Shown here: piece after piece, positions 32,270-43,829 of the stretch
How the letters are laid out: each line of letters begins with the position of its first letter
How positions within the stretch are numbered: the first letter of the stretch is position 1
Made by a program: the position numbers and the translations under genes
Origin: Erythroxylum novogranatense
Lineage: Eukaryota > Streptophyta > Magnoliopsida > Malpighiales > Erythroxylaceae
NCBI GenBank assembly: GCA_029891385.1
Contig: CM057224.1
Coordinates: forward strand, 37,329,005-37,393,004
Length of the DNA stretch: 64,000 nt
Direction of reading: 5' to 3'
Notes under the pieces: generated by a model
Told to the model about the DNA's origin: nothing
Seen by the model: only the letters and a program-made list of their open reading frames with translations
Databases searched by the model: none

Positions 32270-35095
32270 CAAAACATATCGGTATTTGATACCGGATGTG
32301 GCTCATACATATGAAATGATATGCAGGGCCTCAGGGATAGTAGAAAGCTCATTCAAGGAGAACTAGACCTTCGTGTAGATAATGCAGCAAGAGTTGCTAC
32401 ATTAGCCGTAGACACTTATGTCTTGTTACTCCCTACTGGGCTTGTATTCAAATTGGATGATTGACATTTTGTACCTGTTTTAAACAAAGAACATATTGTA
32501 TGTTTTATGTTTAAATAGAGATGATTTCCATTGGACTTTTAGTAGCAATGGTTGTTCTATTAGTTCGAATGGAATGCTCTATGGTACTCGTACATTATGC
32601 AATTGAATTGACATATGAGACATGTCATATCCAATTATGAATGTCAATGACGCGAAAAGACATAATCGAGATAATTTAAAATCAACTTACTTATGGCATT
32701 GTCGGCTTGGCCATATAAATGAGACACGCATCGCTAAGCTCCATAAGAGTGGATGTTTAGGGTCATTTGATTATGAATCATATGACACATACGAATCTTG
32801 TTTATTAGGCAAGATGATAAGTAATCCTTTAAAGGAAGGGTAAACGAGTGAATGGAATATTAGACCTAATACATTCGGATGTATGTGGTCCGATGTCCAT
32901 CCATGCCATAAGTGGTTGTCTTTACTTCATTACTTTTATCGGTGATTATTCACGATATGGGTACCTGTATCTGATGAGATACAAATCTGAAGCATTTGAA
33001 TAGTTCAAATAATTCAGAAATGAAGTAGAAAACTAACTTGGTAAAAGTATGAATACATTACGATCTGATCGTGGTGGAAAATGCTTACACCAATAGTTTT
33101 TGATTATCTCAGAGATAATGGGATTTTATCTCAGTATACTCCACCTTACACGCCGCAGCACAATGGTGTGGCTTAAAGAAGAAATCGAACCTTGTTAGAC
33201 TTGGTGCGATTGATGATAGGTTTTGCACAGTTTTGGGAGTATGCGCTCGAGACAGCTGTTTACTTGCTAAACAGAGTTCCATTAACGACAGTTATTGTTA
33301 CTCCATATGGAGATATGGACTAACTGAAAGCCCTATCTTTCTCATCTGAAAGTTTGGGGTTGTCCTGCTTATGTGAAGCGGACACAGTCAGATTAGCTTG
33401 ATGCAAAATCTGATAAGTGTTTGTTCGTGGAATATCAATTCTACCTTGCTGAGGAACAAAAGTTGTTTGTTTCCAAGCATGTTGTTTTCTTAAAGAAAGA
33501 GTTTCTTTTACAAGAGGACAGTGGGAGCAAAGTTGAACTTGGAGAAGTTCAAGATGCTCGAACAAACATAGATCAATCGCTCAATCAAATCAGTAACTCA
33601 TATAGATGAGGTAACAGTTCAACCTTCTACTACACACGAATTTCATAGGTTAAGTAGGATACGCATTGTTCCCGAGAGATATGAATTTCTTGTAAGTGAA
33701 CAGAATGACGATTGCTCATATGAGATGATGCGCCTACTACCTATGAACGAGTTCAAAAGTTCGTAGTCGGAACATGGCTTTGTGTCATGAAATCAAATGG
33801 ATTCCATGTATGAAAACCAAGTATGGACTTTGGTTGTTACACTGAAGGGATAAAACCCACGTGGTGCAAAGGAATTTTCGAAGAAAACCAACATGGATGA
33901 TAATTTGATTACCTATAAAGCAATGCTTCGGTTAAAGGATTTCGCCACGCATAAAGAGTTGACTATGACAAAACCTTCACCCGTAGCAATGCTTAAATCC
34001 ATTAGGATACTCCTAGCCATTGCCACTCATTATGATTATGAGATATGGCAAATGGATGTGAAGACGACTTCCCGAGAGGAAATTCACCCGAGGATGTGTA
34101 TGACACAACCCGAGGGCTTCACTTCCATCGATGGCGAAAAGGTATGCAAGCTTCGTAAATCCATGTTTGGATTGAAGCAAGCATCCAGAGTTCAATATCC
34201 GCTTTGATGAGGTACTCAAAGAGTTTGATTTCTCACAAAATTGGATGATCATTGTGTGTATAAGAAGGTTAATGGACCGCAATCGTATTCCTTGTGTTGT
34301 ATGTAGATGACATATCGTTACTAGGAAACGATGTCTCTATGCAAAGAATCGCTTAAAATTTGGTTGTCCAATCAATTTGTGATGAAAGACCTTGGTGAAG
34401 CAACTTATATCCTTGGGATATAGATTTATAGAGATAAACCAAAAGGTTGCTTGGTCTTTCACAATCATCGTGCATAGATGAGATGCTAAAGAAGTTCAGC
34501 ATGGAACAATGCTATGTACGAGGCCCGATGTATCGTATGCTCTAAGTGTTACGAGCAGATACCAATCGGATCCTGGTGAGGGTCACTGGGTGGCAGTCAA
34601 GAATATTCTCAAGTACTTGCGAAGCACTAAGGATGTTTTCTTGATCTTTGGAGATGAAAATCTCCAGTGAGCGGCATTCGATGCTAGTATTTAATCGATA
34701 AGGATAATTCAATCACAATCAGGTTATATACATTCACACTGAATAGCGTGGCGGTCAATTGGAAAAGTTCCAAACAAGAGAGGACTGCTGATTCATCAAC
34801 CGAGGCAGAGTACATTGCCGCATGAGATGCGCATGAAGCGGTTTGGATCAAGAAGTTCATTATCGAACTTGATCCGTCCCTACCGTGATGGGCCCATAGG
34901 ATTGTATTGTGATACAATGGGGCTAGTCTTGTGCAGCAAAGGAACCAAGGTCTTATCGACGATCCGAACTCATACTTCACCGATTCGGGAGATCATTAGT
35001 CGAGATGATATCCCGATAGAGAGAATTCCACAGAGCAAAGTGTGTTGTTGTTCCGCTGACAAAGCCATTGTCACGGGAGAATTGTGATTCTCATG
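32270..35095 (+). pseudogene. pol of the copia element (protease, integrase, RT, RNase H)
   Basis: The protease active-site motif FDTGCGSYI is at 32284-32310 and a stop follows directly. The gag-pre-integrase segment (LWHCRLGHI, 32690-32720) precedes integrase pieces: DVCGPM, FIGDYSRYGYLYLM, TLRSDRGG and HNGVA, with stops near 33000-33180. RT is readable at 33893-34195 (IWQMDVKT, MTQPEGF, KLRKSMFGLKQASR) and the catalytic YVDD at 34300-34311. RNase H follows at about 34740-34990 (SSTEAEYIAA, GLYCDTMGL). Each domain has at least one frame break, so no functional polyprotein can be made. Confidence 0.85.
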
Positions 35096-35135
35096 GACTC
35101 GCTTATGGTATTAGATACTAAGGCGATTGGCTTTA

Positions 35136-35149
35136 GGTCAAGTGGGAGA
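35136..35149 (+). other. polypurine tract of the copia element
   Basis: GGTCAAGTGGGAGA lies directly before the 3' LTR, the usual plant copia form. Confidence 0.8.
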
Positions 35150-35151
35150 TT

Positions 35152-37089
35152 TGTAAGTGATAAGTCGATTTGTACCACGTGTAAGTCGACTTACACATGT
35201 TCGATATCGATAAGTCGACTTGTTCATTGGATAAGTCGACTTGTTCAAGGCCGATCTCGCTTATTTGCGCCCAAAGGCAATCCCTTTAACGCGCTTTTAT
35301 TCAAAGTCGTATGCGCACTTTATGAATAAATAAAGAAAAGGCATTATTCATTAATTTGATATTCATAAACATTGTTTATGAATTGATTTGATCTTTAATC
35401 AAATTAATGAAGTCCATGATATATGACATAGCATGAAGGAAATTATGATGTGATCATACTATCGAGATTCCTATCGTGTGCAATTATGCCAAGATCTAAA
35501 TTCTCCTAGTCATAGGATTAATGAGACTAGACATCATTAATCCGGATAGACTAGCACATGTCATATTCCTCGATTGGATCAAGCGGTGGATCTCGTAAAC
35601 CGTAAATATGAGATATTTAGAATTGACATGTGGATGCTTACTAGCGGTAGTAAGTTCATTGGATGACCGCCATGAGATCATCACATGGATATCTTATCTA
35701 AGTGTCGCTGATAATCTCATCATAGCAATGGTGCAAGTATCCTTAGACTTGAGGTACTCAAGGATATCTTGAATACCGATCCGTGCTTTGACTCCATTCC
35801 TTGTTGCCTTCCGAGGTAACTCATAGGGTGGTGCTTGGGTACAACTTGAGGTATTCAAGATAATTGAGTAGCCAATAAAGGATTCACCACTTCGGATTAG
35901 CGTAAGAGATACCCACGGCCTCTTGTCGGGATCATTACTAAGGTCAAGCGGCGATGTATGTCATGAAGAGTGTCTTCATTGACATATAAAGTAATGAGTC
36001 CCGAACAAGAACTGATATCACTGGGCTAGACTCGGTCTAGTGAGAGTTGACACTTTAACCATACTCATAACCAAGTGGGGTATAGGATGGTGAAAGGACG
36101 AATTGCACGGTAATTGTTCATGGAAGGGTTCGTGATCCGGTTCGTGATGAATACATCAAACCGATTACTTTCCGTCAATTGGGGTCATGATGTGTTGCTA
36201 GATACCGCTCATGACTTGCTCAGATTAATTGTTAATCTAAGTGGCCAACATAACCGGAGCCTAAAGGGTCACACGATAAGAGTGTTTCGAGAATCAGAAA
36301 ATAGTTATTGGACGAGTTTCAATTATGGAGAGCATTAGAATAAATGGATCCCGATGAGATTGGGATATGTCCCGATGAGATCGCGACATCGATATTGCTA
36401 AGAAAGGTTTCGAGTCGTTTTGAAAGATCGGGCCGATAGGCCTAGGACCAATTCCCAGATGTGACCGGACCACTTCAACAATATATATACATATATATAT
36501 GATTAATTAAGTAATTAATTAATTAATTATTATATATATATATGTAATACGTGGAAAGGGAGGAGGAGAAGTATGGAAGCTTCTTTTGGAAGCTTAGTCA
36601 TCATCTTCATTTAATTACTAAAAGACAAAATGATATAAAGGAAGATGAAAAGAAGATGATGTTCGGATGGCTTGGAAAAAGAAGAAAGAGAGAGTCTTTT
36701 CTTTGTAAAAGAAGTGTTCTTCGTTGGTTATGAAAGAGGAGAAGGGTTTTTGTGAAAACCTAAGTCTTTCATCTCTCATCTCCATCAACATTCAAGTCTT
36801 CATCTTCTCCTCCAAGCTTCTTCTTCATCTCTTCAACGCTTTTCGAGGCTCTCCAGACGAGGTAGGCTCTAGCAGCTTTAATATGTTCTAGCTATTCCGG
36901 GTCAAAGGGTTTGACTCGGTTAGATTTTCGATCTCTGCGTGGATCACCTTTAGAGATAGTCTCTTTGGCTATTTAGGTTGATGTCTTCATACGGATACCT
37001 GGATCCTGGGATTCGGGAAAGTCCTGGGAACAAAACTTTTTGTTTTCCGCTGTCGGTACATGTGATGTACCCCCCGGGATTTTCCTACA
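35152..37089 (+). repeat. 3' LTR of the copia element
   Basis: 1938 bp, the same ends as the 5' LTR. The AAGTCGACTT copies at its start (one mutated to AAGTCGATTT) lie at about 35160-35242. Confidence 0.92.
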
Positions 37090-37499
37090 TGATTAATACG
37101 ACAGGAGTTATGATTCGCAGTAAGAAGAAATTGGTGGGATTGAGGTCAGAATTTCATAATGATTATGCATCGATAATTGCGAATTGATTGAGGATATACA
37201 TGTGGAAGAAGTAAAATGTGTTATGGAAAAAGGAACATAGAAATGGTATGAGACTTTAAGCCTCACGATTTCTTTTGTTTACGCTAACGTTTATGGTTCA
37301 ATGGTTGGACTCCAAAAACGGGGCTCTTCATGTTTGGTATCAGAGTAAGAAAAGATTTCAAGGAACCACGCTTCAGTATGATGATATTTTGTACCGAGGT
37401 TGGGTTCCGAAAATGGGACCCAGCGTTTGCAGTATCAAAGCAAGGTTTGTAAGTGTTATGGTTTTGTTAAGAGCTGGATTTCGGAAACAGGGTCCAGCA
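37090..37499 (+). repeat. gypsy-like element remnant: last internal bases and truncated 3' LTR
   Basis: 37090-37205 is internal sequence with no match in the 5' LTR. From about 37206 (GAAGTAAAATGTGTTATGG) it matches 26671-26963 of the 5' LTR and ends in GGTCCAGCA. About 2.3 kb of the 3' LTR is therefore missing. Confidence 0.8.
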
Positions 37500-37504
37500 G
37501 ATTA

Positions 37505-39150
37505 GGGGAGAAGGGGGGTCCGGAGGGTCTTCACCACGCGTCTGCGGTACCTCGGGTCTGTCCATACGGGGGGAATTGGCAAGTCCTTCCGAAGGACTAA
37601 CTGGGATAAGTTGGGGCTCACATACCATTTCCGTATGGGTGGGGAGGTCAAGGGCTATATGCTGCTCGAGGGGGGTGGGTTGAAGGATATGGTGAGGCCC
37701 AATAGGGATTCGTGCAATTAGGCCAGATTGGGCCTTGGCTCAAAAATGGGCTAGGGAGGAGGCACCAGCTGAAGAAGGAGCTGGATCTGGGCCCCTGGCT
37801 AGGCCCTTCTTTTTCTGCTGCCTAGGGGGGCGCTGGGCTTGGAAGAGAAGCCCCTTAGGCTACATCGATCCAGGGCTAACCGTTGGCCCGGTAGCTAAAC
37901 GGTGTGCAGCACCCGCAGAAGCACCGGATGATGGGGCGTCCTGATGCTTGTCCCCTGCCAGCGTCCCATCACCGTGGTTAGTGAGCAAGGAGAAGCGAGT
38001 CCCCAAACTTTGCAACGTTCCTCTGTCATGTCGGGCTGCAATCGATCGTTGCGAGTAGGACCACGAATGGGCTGGCTTCGAACGTTGAGGGGGCTGACGA
38101 GGGGTACGCCTCATGCACAGGGTCGTGGACCGTACTTGTGGTATGGAATCTGTCGCGGACTAGGCGAGCAGAGGAGGAGCGCCGCCGGCCGGCTCACCGG
38201 AGGGACTGGAGGAGGGACGAGAGGCGACGAGGGAGACTGATGTTGGGGACACGAGGCGGTATCATGCGAGATCATGCCACACTCAAAACAGAGTTGGGGT
38301 AAACCTTCATATGTCAATCGGAGAGTCTCCCCATCCAGTTCGACACTGTGACAGAGGGGAGAGATCAGGTCAACGTCGATTGCGATACGCACGAACTTCC
38401 CCCGGTGCGCTTGTGACGTAGCTTCATCGATTCGGACCGTCTTACCTACCAGGTTGCCTAATGCTGTTAAGATCGTCGGGTGGTATCGGGCGATAGATAA
38501 GTCAGGGATGCGTACCCAGACCACAGCACGGGGAACCTGCCCTAGGATGGTCGAAAAGTTGGTTCCCAGCGTTGGACCGAGAGGACCTGGCCAAATATCA
38601 CCCACGGGCCTTGGGTCAAAGCCTTGAAGTAGTCATCGTCTTCCTTGAATTTAATGAGAAAGTAGTCGTTATCTAGGTCTACAACCTTCATTTGGCCCTT
38701 CGAAAGCCACAATGCCTGGAGACGAGAGCAGAGGATGCGGTACCCTATGCGGCGGCCGAGCAATTTGACAACGACGGCCTTCGCCCACTGGTCATCCAAT
38801 TGATTCCGGAGTCGTTGAGAAAGGGTGATGCCTCCACCGTTCGCCTCAGACACCTGGACATCTCCCTCTTCAACTTCGATGCCATCATCTTCAAGCCAGA
38901 CACTACCGCCAAGAGATGGAGCAGTGATGGGTGCCCCTTGCAATGCAGCACTGTAGGACAGCGGGGGGGAGATGGGAAGCCTCCTCGTCACGTTTGCGCG
39001 TACGTCCCCTCTTCGCTAAATGCCCGTCATGGGCAGGGGGTCCATGGGGTAAACTATGAAGGCATCGGATCGGTAATGAGGTGGCGAAAGCCGGAATGAA
39101 GTTGTAAGGACCTCGTACAATATCCAGAAGGATGGACGAGGACAAAGGTA
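37505..39150 (-). pseudogene. LINE (L1-type), piece 1: 5' region and ORF1
   Basis: ORF1 starts near 38991 (MTRRLPISPP). Its first part (to 38542) is a DUF4283-type domain, with ALWLSKGQMKVVDLDNDYFLIKF and GPWVIFG. A frameshift near 38570 leads to 38605-38111, which carries QVPRAVVWVRIPDL, GKTVRIDEAT, GKFVRIAIDVDL and a CCHC knuckle (CFECGMISHDTASC). The proline-rich tail to 37505 is broken. ORF1 binds LINE RNA. The region is GC-richer than its surroundings. Sequence continues at 24308 after the gypsy-like insertion. The 5' end near 39150 is approximate. Confidence 0.85.
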
Positions 39151-40151
39151 GCATGCAGAAAGAACAGAAAACTATAGCAGTATAGACGCCCTCTTTATGT
39201 TATTCATTGGTCGATTAAGTTCTTATGTATTTTAATTCACTTTTATATCTTGATTTTCGTTTATTATTTTTCTAATATTAAAGTTATTATTCATTGCTTA
39301 TCTTTAAGTATTATTTACTTAGTGCCAAGTTGTTTCAGGTTTTAGAGGGTTAATAAGCACTTTTTTTTTCACCGCAAAAGCTGTTTTAAGAAAAATAAAT
39401 ATTTGACTGTAATATTCAAAAGCACTTTTCATAGAAATATTTTTTGGAAGCTAAAATATAGCTTTTGAGAAGTCTAAATTTGAAACTTTTCAAAAATTAC
39501 TTTTTATGTAGATTTTTAGATCAATTAATGTGCCTATTTTAGTCCCTTTACCCTTATGTTTTTACATATAATTTCCACAATACCCACAAACACATTTTTA
39601 TGTTTGTTTTGATATTTATATAATATTGTTTGACTTTTTATATGTTTTAATATTTATTTTTATATTAGTTTTATTTATATTATAATCCATAGAAAAGATT
39701 TGGTTAGATATATTTTCATTTATATTTCATATGGTCTAAAATTATATAATAATTAATATATTGTGTTTTGTATTTTGTTTAATATATTTTAAATAATTTT
39801 ATATGCCTAAATAATTTTTATTATAAAATAAAATATAGTTAAAATTAAAAGTGTGTTTTATTTTTATGTTGCCAAACAGTCTATTATATGAAGCTTTTTC
39901 AAAAAAATTCTTTTTTAAATGACAGTCAAACAGTCAACGGACTTTTTAAAAAATTTATTCTTAGAAAAGCTTTACTGACAAAAACTCTAATGACAAAAAC
40001 TTTACTAATATAAGCCCATTCAAACAAGCACTTAATGTCATTTTACTAGCAGGTCAGAAAACATTAGAATGTTGATATGGTGTTCTCATCATACAAAGTA
40101 CCTATATATAGATAAAAATATAGTCACTGAGATGATTGATGAGGTGGTAAT
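39151..40151. other. AT-rich intergenic stretch
   Basis: No gene. The ends show weak inverted similarity (TTAATAAGCACTTTTTTT near 39350 against AACAAGCACTTAATG near 40030), and GCCAAACAGTC near 39870 resembles hAT-type MITE ends, so an old MITE is possible but not demonstrated. Confidence 0.35.
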
Positions 40152-40154
40152 TAA

Positions 40155-41591
40155 CACTACAAGAAAAATGCAAATTAGCGACGGAAATTTAGCAACGAAA
40201 ACATTTTCGTAGGCAATTAGCGACGGAAATATGCTTTCCGTCGCTAAAATTGAGTGATTTACCGACAGAACTAATATTCGTCGCTAAATTTGGAGAAAAT
40301 TTATCGCGACAAAATTAGGGACGAAAATTAGCGACAGAAAATATAGCCGTCGGTAATTAATTACCGACGGAAAATATACCGTTGGAATTCGTGGTAATTA
40401 ATTACCGACGATACTAATATTCGTCGCTAAATTTGAAGAAAATTTGTGGCGGCAAAATTAGCAACGGAATTTAGCGACGGTATACGTTCCGTCGCTAAAA
40501 ATGGAGGAAATTTTTGGCGAAATAAAATTTTTTGAATTTACCTACGGAAAATTTCGTAGGTAAATTCCGTTGGTAAATTAATTTAGCGACGGAAATTTTC
40601 TTTCCATCGGTAAAAAGGCAGGAATTATTGGCGGTATAAAATTTTTTTAAATTTACCAACGGAAATTTCCGTCGGTAATTTCGTCGGTAAATTCTTTTTA
40701 AATATAAACTCACCCGACGTCTTCCTTCCACTTCTATATTCTTTTTCCTTTCTTCTTCTTCCTTCTTTCTACATCTTCTCTTCGGTTTTCTTAGAGCTCA
40801 TTTCTCTGTTGTGGACTCCTTTTCTGCTCGACGATGTTATCTTCTCCGGCTATTGTCATCGTGTCCTTCGGTAGAGGTATATTTTTGCAACTACTGTCTT
40901 GTATTTTTTCATATATTAGATGGAAGTTAATTTGGATATTTATTACTTTCGTTTATTTGTGTATTTTATTATTAGAAAACAACTTTAAGGTATAAATGTT
41001 AGTGATAGAAGGGACAAGACGTGATTTTAGTTGTGATGTGTTCATAAATTTCTTATGCATGTAAAGTGTTTGATGAAATGTTTGTTATTTGAAAAAATAA
41101 TTTCAGTTCTTATTTTCAGTTCTGTTTTAGTATGAATTTTAATATTTTAATTCTTTTACTTGAAATAATGAAGTTCTCTCTATGGTGACTTCTAGAGAAA
41201 CTAAACAGTTTGCAGATAAATTTTAAAAAATAATTTTCAGCAAATTTACCGACGGAAAAAAATTCTGTTGGTAAATATATCGAATTTTACCGACGGAATT
41301 TTTTCCGTCGCTAATTACAGACGGAATTACAATTCCGTTGCTAATTTTCTAACAGAAAAATTTACCGACTGAAAAAAAAACTGTTGGCAAATTTACCGAC
41401 AGGAATTTTTACCGTCGGTAATTCCGTCGGTAAATTTAGTAACGAAAAATATCCGTCGTTAAATTTAGCAACGGCCATATCTCCGACGCCTTTTTCCGTG
41501 AATAAATTTCGTCGCTAAATAAGTTTACCGACGGAATATGTACAAATTCCGTCGGTAAATTCCGTCGCTAAAGTTTATTTTTCTTGTAGTG
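40155..41591. mobile_element. complete non-autonomous CACTA transposon
   Basis: The terminal inverted repeats are perfect over 15 bp (CACTACAAGAAAAAT) and the target duplication is TAA on both sides (40152-40154, 41592-41594). The outer 550 bp on the left and 350 bp on the right are packed with GCGACGGAAA / CCGTCGCTAA and CCGACGG / CCGTCGG motifs in both orientations, the usual transposase-binding subterminal repeats of this superfamily. A unique core lies at about 40700-41230. There is no transposase gene; movement would need one in trans. Confidence 0.93.
40700..41230 (+). other. unique core of the CACTA element
   Basis: This part lacks the subterminal motifs. It has a pyrimidine-rich stretch (about 40735-40790) followed by a short open frame from ATG near 40833 (MLSSPAIVIVSFGRG) and AT-rich sequence. 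It could be a captured host fragment (5' UTR, exon and intron start), but the source gene cannot be identified. Confidence 0.3.
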
Positions 41592-41594
41592 TAA

Positions 41595-42188
41595 GATATC
41601 ATTTATTTAGAGTAAAATCTTAAGTTGAAATTCCATCGGAGTTTAAATAGAAGATTAACAATAAGATAAAGCGACACGTTTATATTAGTCCAGAAATCTG
41701 TCAATAAATTTACTTACGGTCATTTTTATAACGCTTTTATCTGTCGATTAATTCTATCACTAATTTTTATTACCGACAAAATTTAAAACTTTTTTGTCAA
41801 TAATATTCATTGCTAAATAATATTTTTTTATATAGTCGAAATGGAATCATAATTGAGTACCAGCCTGAAGTATTCAATTTTGGTATGTTATTAGTCATTG
41901 CCTTTGCATACTGTGTACGTGTGTATATATATATATATATACTGGTCAATCTCTCAACTCCTTTTAGATGGTTTCATTCTTAAATTTAAACATATGGGTA
42001 AAGTATAAGCTATATAAAAGTTTGTTTCTTACTTTACAAGCTGAAAAATAAAGTATCATAGGATACAACTGTATTAAATATCAAAATTAAATAATTATGA
42101 ATAAGATATTAACATAAATGTGGTTCGTACTAGAACTTTTGAAAGAATTTAAAATACAAGAAAAAGGTGAGAGATAATTAGGCGTTGT

Positions 42189-42226
<38 letters not shown>

Positions 42227-43079
42227 ATCTTAATTATTATAAGATATTACAAAAGTTACTTATCGAACATATCAACCATAACTTTCATATTTAACCAAAA
42301 TGATAATCATGAATCATTTTCAACCTTCATTATTGACAATGATTATTTAGGAGATAATAATTTAAAATGAAATGAAAAAGTTCTGATTTTTATTTTCCAT
42401 AATTCAACTACTACATAATTATGAAATTCTATCATTTCCATAATTCAACTACATCATTAAAATGTTGTTTGTTATCATTTCCATCTTTTTATAATTTTAT
42501 TTTATTTCATTATTTTCATTGTTTGAGAAAATAAAACAATTACTTCAGGACTAATATCAAATTAATTATATTTTATCATTAACAATAATTAACATACTAA
42601 TAAAAATAAATTGAATTAAAATTATTCATTGTATGGTACATTATTAGTTGATATCATATTGTAAACATATAGTCTATATTAATAAGGATTTGCAAATTAT
42701 TTAATCTATTAATTTAATATTAAAACTATAATAAAATTTAGTATTTAATGTTAATTTATTTAAGTCAATAATTAAAATTATTTTATTTTATTAGTAACAA
42801 TGAATATATATGATTATTTAAATTGTTTTCTTTTATGCATATTAATTATTGATAAAATATAATAATTCTTTAGAAATAGCAACAGTTATGTGAAAATTGA
42901 ATAAATAAGCAAAAAGAAATAGAAGTAACAAATAACAACAACAATAAAAACACCCACTAGAAATTCGTTAACACGACTATGGAAAGGTCTAATAATATAC
43001 ATCCTTATTCTTAACTAATAAAATACTGTTTCCAAATAACTCACATGAAGAAGAAAAAAAGAAAAAAAGAATAATAAGA
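41595..43079. other. AT-rich intergenic stretch with a (TA)n microsatellite
   Basis: Nothing coding is supported. A pure TA run of 33 bases lies at 42192-42224, and a shorter one near 41925-41941. Short CCGAC / GTCG motifs just outside the CACTA element (about 41690-41790) may be an older, decayed relative. Confidence 0.5.
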
Positions 43080-43829
43080 GTTAATTATAAAAAAATCAAA
43101 CTTTTGTCAAATTTTTAATTATAATCCGAACTTTAAAAAGTAGCGGTAAAATACCCAAACTTTTATTTTTTTCAATTCTAACCTAAGCTTTAAAAAGAAG
43201 TAATAAAATGTTAAAACTTTTAATTTTCTTCAATTCCAGCCCGATGTTATTTGTTGTTCTCCTGATGCCCTCAGTCATTTATTTTCTATTTGTTTTTATG
43301 ACGCCCCAACCACTCTCACATAAAAGTGTATTGTACCAATAAGCTCTTCATTTTTAGTTCGTTATGCTGGTAGCCTTAGCGTGAGGGTATTAAGGCTGTA
43401 TAATCTAAAAATCAAAAGTTGAGAGCTTGAGATAACAAACTGAAAACGAAGAGAAAATTGAAATCAAAGCGTAAGGTTGTCGGGCTGTGTAATCTGATTT
43501 AAATCATTTTTAAACAACGATGATATTTTAATTATATGATTAAACGACGTCATTTTATTAATCTTCATTCATTGTGTTAATTTTAGTTAACGTGTATTAA
43601 TAGTTAAATTTTTTAAAACGCGTAACAAGCTATATCAACAAACTGAAAGAAAATATTATCATTGGGCTAAAATTGAAAAATTTAAAAGTTTGACCGTTTT
43701 ATTGCTAATTTTTTAAAATTTAAGTTAGAATTGAAAAAATTGAAAGTTTGGATATTTCATTGTTAATTTTAAAGTTCAGATTATAATTAAAAAATTGATT
43801 CGAAGGTTTGAAATTTTTTAATAATTAAC
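43080..43829. mobile_element. MITE-like inverted-repeat element upstream of the kinase gene
   Basis: The left arm (43080-43255) pairs with the reverse complement of the right arm (about 43652-43829). Matching blocks include GTTAATTAT..AAAAA, TTTTTAATTATAATC.GAACTTTAAA, TTTTTTCAATTCTAAC and CAATT..AGCCC.ATG. The middle is non-coding. Arms of about 175 bp without a transposase fit a MITE, possibly Mutator-like. The target duplication was not resolved. The outer right end lies about 740 bp before the kinase start codon. Confidence 0.7.

Larger units (their letters stand above)
27385..37089 (+). mobile_element. Ty1/copia LTR retrotransposon, structurally complete, coding-dead
   Basis: The two LTRs (27385-29329, 35152-37089) start TGTAAGTGA and end TTCCTACA. 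The 5-bp target duplication TGATT is perfect (27380-27384 and 37090-37094). A PBS follows the first LTR and a GTGGGAGA-type polypurine tract precedes the second. Gag, protease, integrase, RT and RNase H occur in copia order (integrase before RT), all broken by stops. Total length is 9705 bp. Motifs suggest the Tork/Angela side of copia, but that placement is tentative. Confidence 0.92.
24309..37499 (+). mobile_element. gypsy-like LTR element with a large internal deletion, itself split by a copia element
   Basis: The outer ends are TGTTGGCCC (24309) and GGTCCAGCA (37499), flanked by the 5-bp duplication GATTA at 24304-24308 and 37500-37504. A complete 5' LTR (24309-26963) is followed by a primer binding site and about 420 bp of internal sequence. 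After the copia insertion comes another 115 bp or so, then only the last 294 bp of the 3' LTR (about 37206-37499). No coding domain remains, so the family is uncertain; gypsy is inferred from LTR length and the iMet-type primer site. Confidence 0.8.

Noticed and set aside
38692..39099. 135-aa plus-strand frame opposite LINE ORF1
   Set aside because: It is a shadow of the minus-strand DUF4283-type reading frame in GC-rich DNA.
42185..42370. Open frame starting MLHIYIYIYIY
   Set aside because: It is the translation of a TA microsatellite.
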